From positions 806,001 through 870,000 of the forward strand of contig BDSI01000014.1 of the NCBI GenBank assembly GCA_003117195.1: a stretch of 64,000 nucleotides of DNA, written 5' to 3'. Of this stretch, positions 47,800 through 64,000 are shown one piece after another. Under the pieces are notes generated by a model. That model had not been told where the DNA came from and did no database searches. It saw only the letters and a program-made list of their open reading frames with translations. Source of the DNA: Eudorina sp. 2006-703-Eu-15. Lineage: Eukaryota; Chlorophyta; Chlorophyceae; Chlamydomonadales; Volvocaceae. Each line of letters begins with the position of its first letter. The first letter of the stretch is position 1. A program made the translations under genes and the position numbers.

Positions 47800-49677
47800 A
47801 AGGCATTGTCGGAAATTATTGGCCTTGTTTGGCAAATAAAGCTTCGCTCTCGCGACGGCTCAAGCAAACTACTGCACTTCGCAGCAACCATCGAAGGGCA
47901 GCAGTAGGTAACCGGAGCAGCAGCGTATGCAGCAAATAAACAAAGTTCATTCCGTCAAGTGCGCAGCAATGCAACGAACTGGTGTTATAAATATAATACC
48001 TCATTTCCGAATTATACATAAAGCACAGCGATGTGCAGTAGGAAGACTGTAGGGACGCCTGGATGGCTGGACCGACCCGCGGGTCACAACGCACGGCCGC
48101 CGCCTGCTGTACCCAGCAGCCATCCATCGCCGCGAGATAGACACTTTCTCACTCTCCATACATCCCCTCGGACGGAAAGCGTTCATGAATGAACGAGAGA
48201 CATGCACATACACTGACCACGTCGGTAATAATGAGTTAAGATCGATAGATGCCGTCCACGGCTTTAGGGGCGCGCACAGCAATCAACACAATCAGCGCAT
48301 ACGTACAGATGTACGTACGGATGACAGCAGTGAGTACGAACACACGTCTCGCAGATAGACTCGCACGCACCACACACTTACATGCACACGATCGACTCGG
48401 TAATAACACGCACGTAATCTCCAGCGAGCAAATAAACCATCACGTAACAAAAATGTGCAAATAAAGCACATCACGTCGCAGAGCCTCAGGCATACATGTG
48501 TGTGTGTGTGTGTGTGTGTGCTCCATCCGCTGTCTACTACCGACGTTCAACATCGTCGCACGTATGCATGGGAACAGGAAGCCGACAGCAATAATAATGT
48601 ATGGTAAAACAGGGTTGCGTGAATGGTGATAGATGGGATTTCAGGCCCGAGCGACCGGTCCCGACGAAGCCCGACCAAGCCCGACCGACCGACCATTTCT
48701 GCGCGCGGTCGGTCATCATGCATGATGGCATGCACGCACGGGAGCCTTGCGTGCGTGCGCGCGTGTGTATGTGCGAGCGCAGCTATGCACAGCGCAACGA
48801 AGCAAGCCGCTGTATGTATGTGACACTCATCTATTATTATTTCTACTCATCACACTCACACGAAGCGTGTCCCACTTCGGTCGGGCGTGGCCTACGTAGC
48901 CAGCAAAGCGCCCGTACGCACGTATTCAGACCGCCGACGGCCTAGCACGGTAGCACACGCAAGCGGGGTCCGCGGTGATTACATCCTCAATAATAATCAA
49001 CACAATCGAGAGGACGGACATACATGAATGAGCAACACGCAAGATCTCGCACAGCTCTCGATGTACCTACCCAGCTGACACACGAGCCGTGGAGGTAGGT
49101 ACGTACGTAGACGCTTCGCTCGTTCATGAAGAAACGGCGGGACCACGCTGCGATCCGCTCTGACGCTTGTATGAATGAATGGGTTTCGAGGACGACGAAG
49201 CAAGCTTCTAGTGTTAACAAACTGCTGAGCTAACATGGCGTCAGGTGATCCTGCTGACCGAGCTGATGATTCGCAAAACCCTGCCTTGCTTTGGACGTAC
49301 GGATGTACGGATGAATAATTATTGCGTGCAAACAAACGAACGAACAATCGCTCCGTCTCGCAGTCAATACCAACACTTCAAGAATACTATGCTAATAGGT
49401 TAGGGAGTTGGCGCTAGACAGGCGCCATCAATAAGCGAGCATCACGCAGCATAGTGTGTGTGCGGCGGCGTAAGTACGTATTTTGAATCTACCGCCGGCG
49501 GCCTGGCTAGCCATACATGCATGCACGCACACGCGCACGCACACATGACAGCACGCAGCCTCACTCCACCGAGCACGAGCCAGCACCGAGAGACACACAG
49601 CAAAATTTCAACGCCCCGCGCCTCGCATATTTTATTATTGTTACTTGTGTGCGTGCTTGGATAAATGTATGCACGCT
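47800..49677. other. Intergenic and 3' UTR of the downstream minus-strand gene
   Basis: No gene recognised. Contains a TG dinucleotide tract (48498-48521) and a minus-strand TGTAA (TTACA at 48979-48983), a candidate poly(A) signal about 700 nt beyond the stop at 49678. Confidence 0.5.
48979..48983 (-). terminator. Candidate polyadenylation signal of the 49.7-64 kb gene
   Basis: TGTAA on the minus strand, about 700 nt after the stop codon; no nearer copy was seen. Confidence 0.4.
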
Positions 49678-63922
<14,245 letters not shown>

Positions 63923-64000
63923 CTATGGATCGATTTAAGGCATGGAGCATTATTACCACGCACATACATTAATATCTATTTTAATAAATAGCCAGTCATC

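Overview
The window looks like nuclear DNA of a volvocine green alga (Chlamydomonadales: Volvox/Gonium/Chlamydomonas type). The evidence is intron-dense genes with GTGAG-type donors, TGTAA-type polyadenylation motifs, very GC-rich coding exons full of Ala/Gly/Pro runs, abundant micro- and minisatellites, and chromodomain Ty3 elements, Penelope-like reverse transcriptase, SINE/LINE tails and a hAT-type MITE inside introns or intergenic DNA. No bacterial-style gene organisation is present. The species cannot be named from the sequence alone.

Layout. 1-210: probable 3' end of a plus-strand gene that starts outside the window. 2713-26358 (minus): a giant 21-exon gene for a Rav1/DMXL (rabconnectin-3 alpha) homologue, the V-ATPase assembly (RAVE) scaffold; nearly all splice junctions keep phase. 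Its exon 7 encodes a long disordered insert with ten copies of a short 'TGMLDMSAFGDF'-like motif. Its intron 5 carries a Penelope-like retroelement in the opposite orientation (about 19.27-21.57 kb). 27029-31014 (plus): an 8-exon SURF2 homologue, divergent from RAV1 across a 670-bp shared promoter interval; its intron 3 starts with an expanded GGTGAG array made of splice-donor look-alikes. 31573-31850: a tRNA-derived SINE-like element.

32235-46846 (plus): a full-length Ty3/gypsy chromovirus (Ty3-A) with identical 383-bp LTRs and a CGAGC target duplication. Its reverse transcriptase is split by a second, minus-strand Ty3/gypsy chromovirus (Ty3-B, 36788-44253; 270-bp LTRs with one mismatch; GTGGG duplication). 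Both polyproteins carry a Dam/DIRS-methyltransferase-like segment ahead of the protease. Ty3-A gag and pol share a frame and are separated by one UAG; Ty3-B pol is in another frame from gag. Several one-base frame breaks, mostly at homopolymers, occur in elements whose LTRs are almost or fully identical.

46850-49677: LINE 3' tails and intergenic DNA with a marked change to AT-richer sequence. 49678-63922 (minus, 5' end outside the window): 27 in-phase exons, two of them micro-exons of 11 and 24 nt, for a large glycosylated-looking type I membrane protein of unrecognised function with a C-terminal transmembrane helix. Its introns hold a 506-bp hAT-type MITE, a long CA tract and a long TA tract with telomere-like units. 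The three host genes show no obvious functional link to each other.
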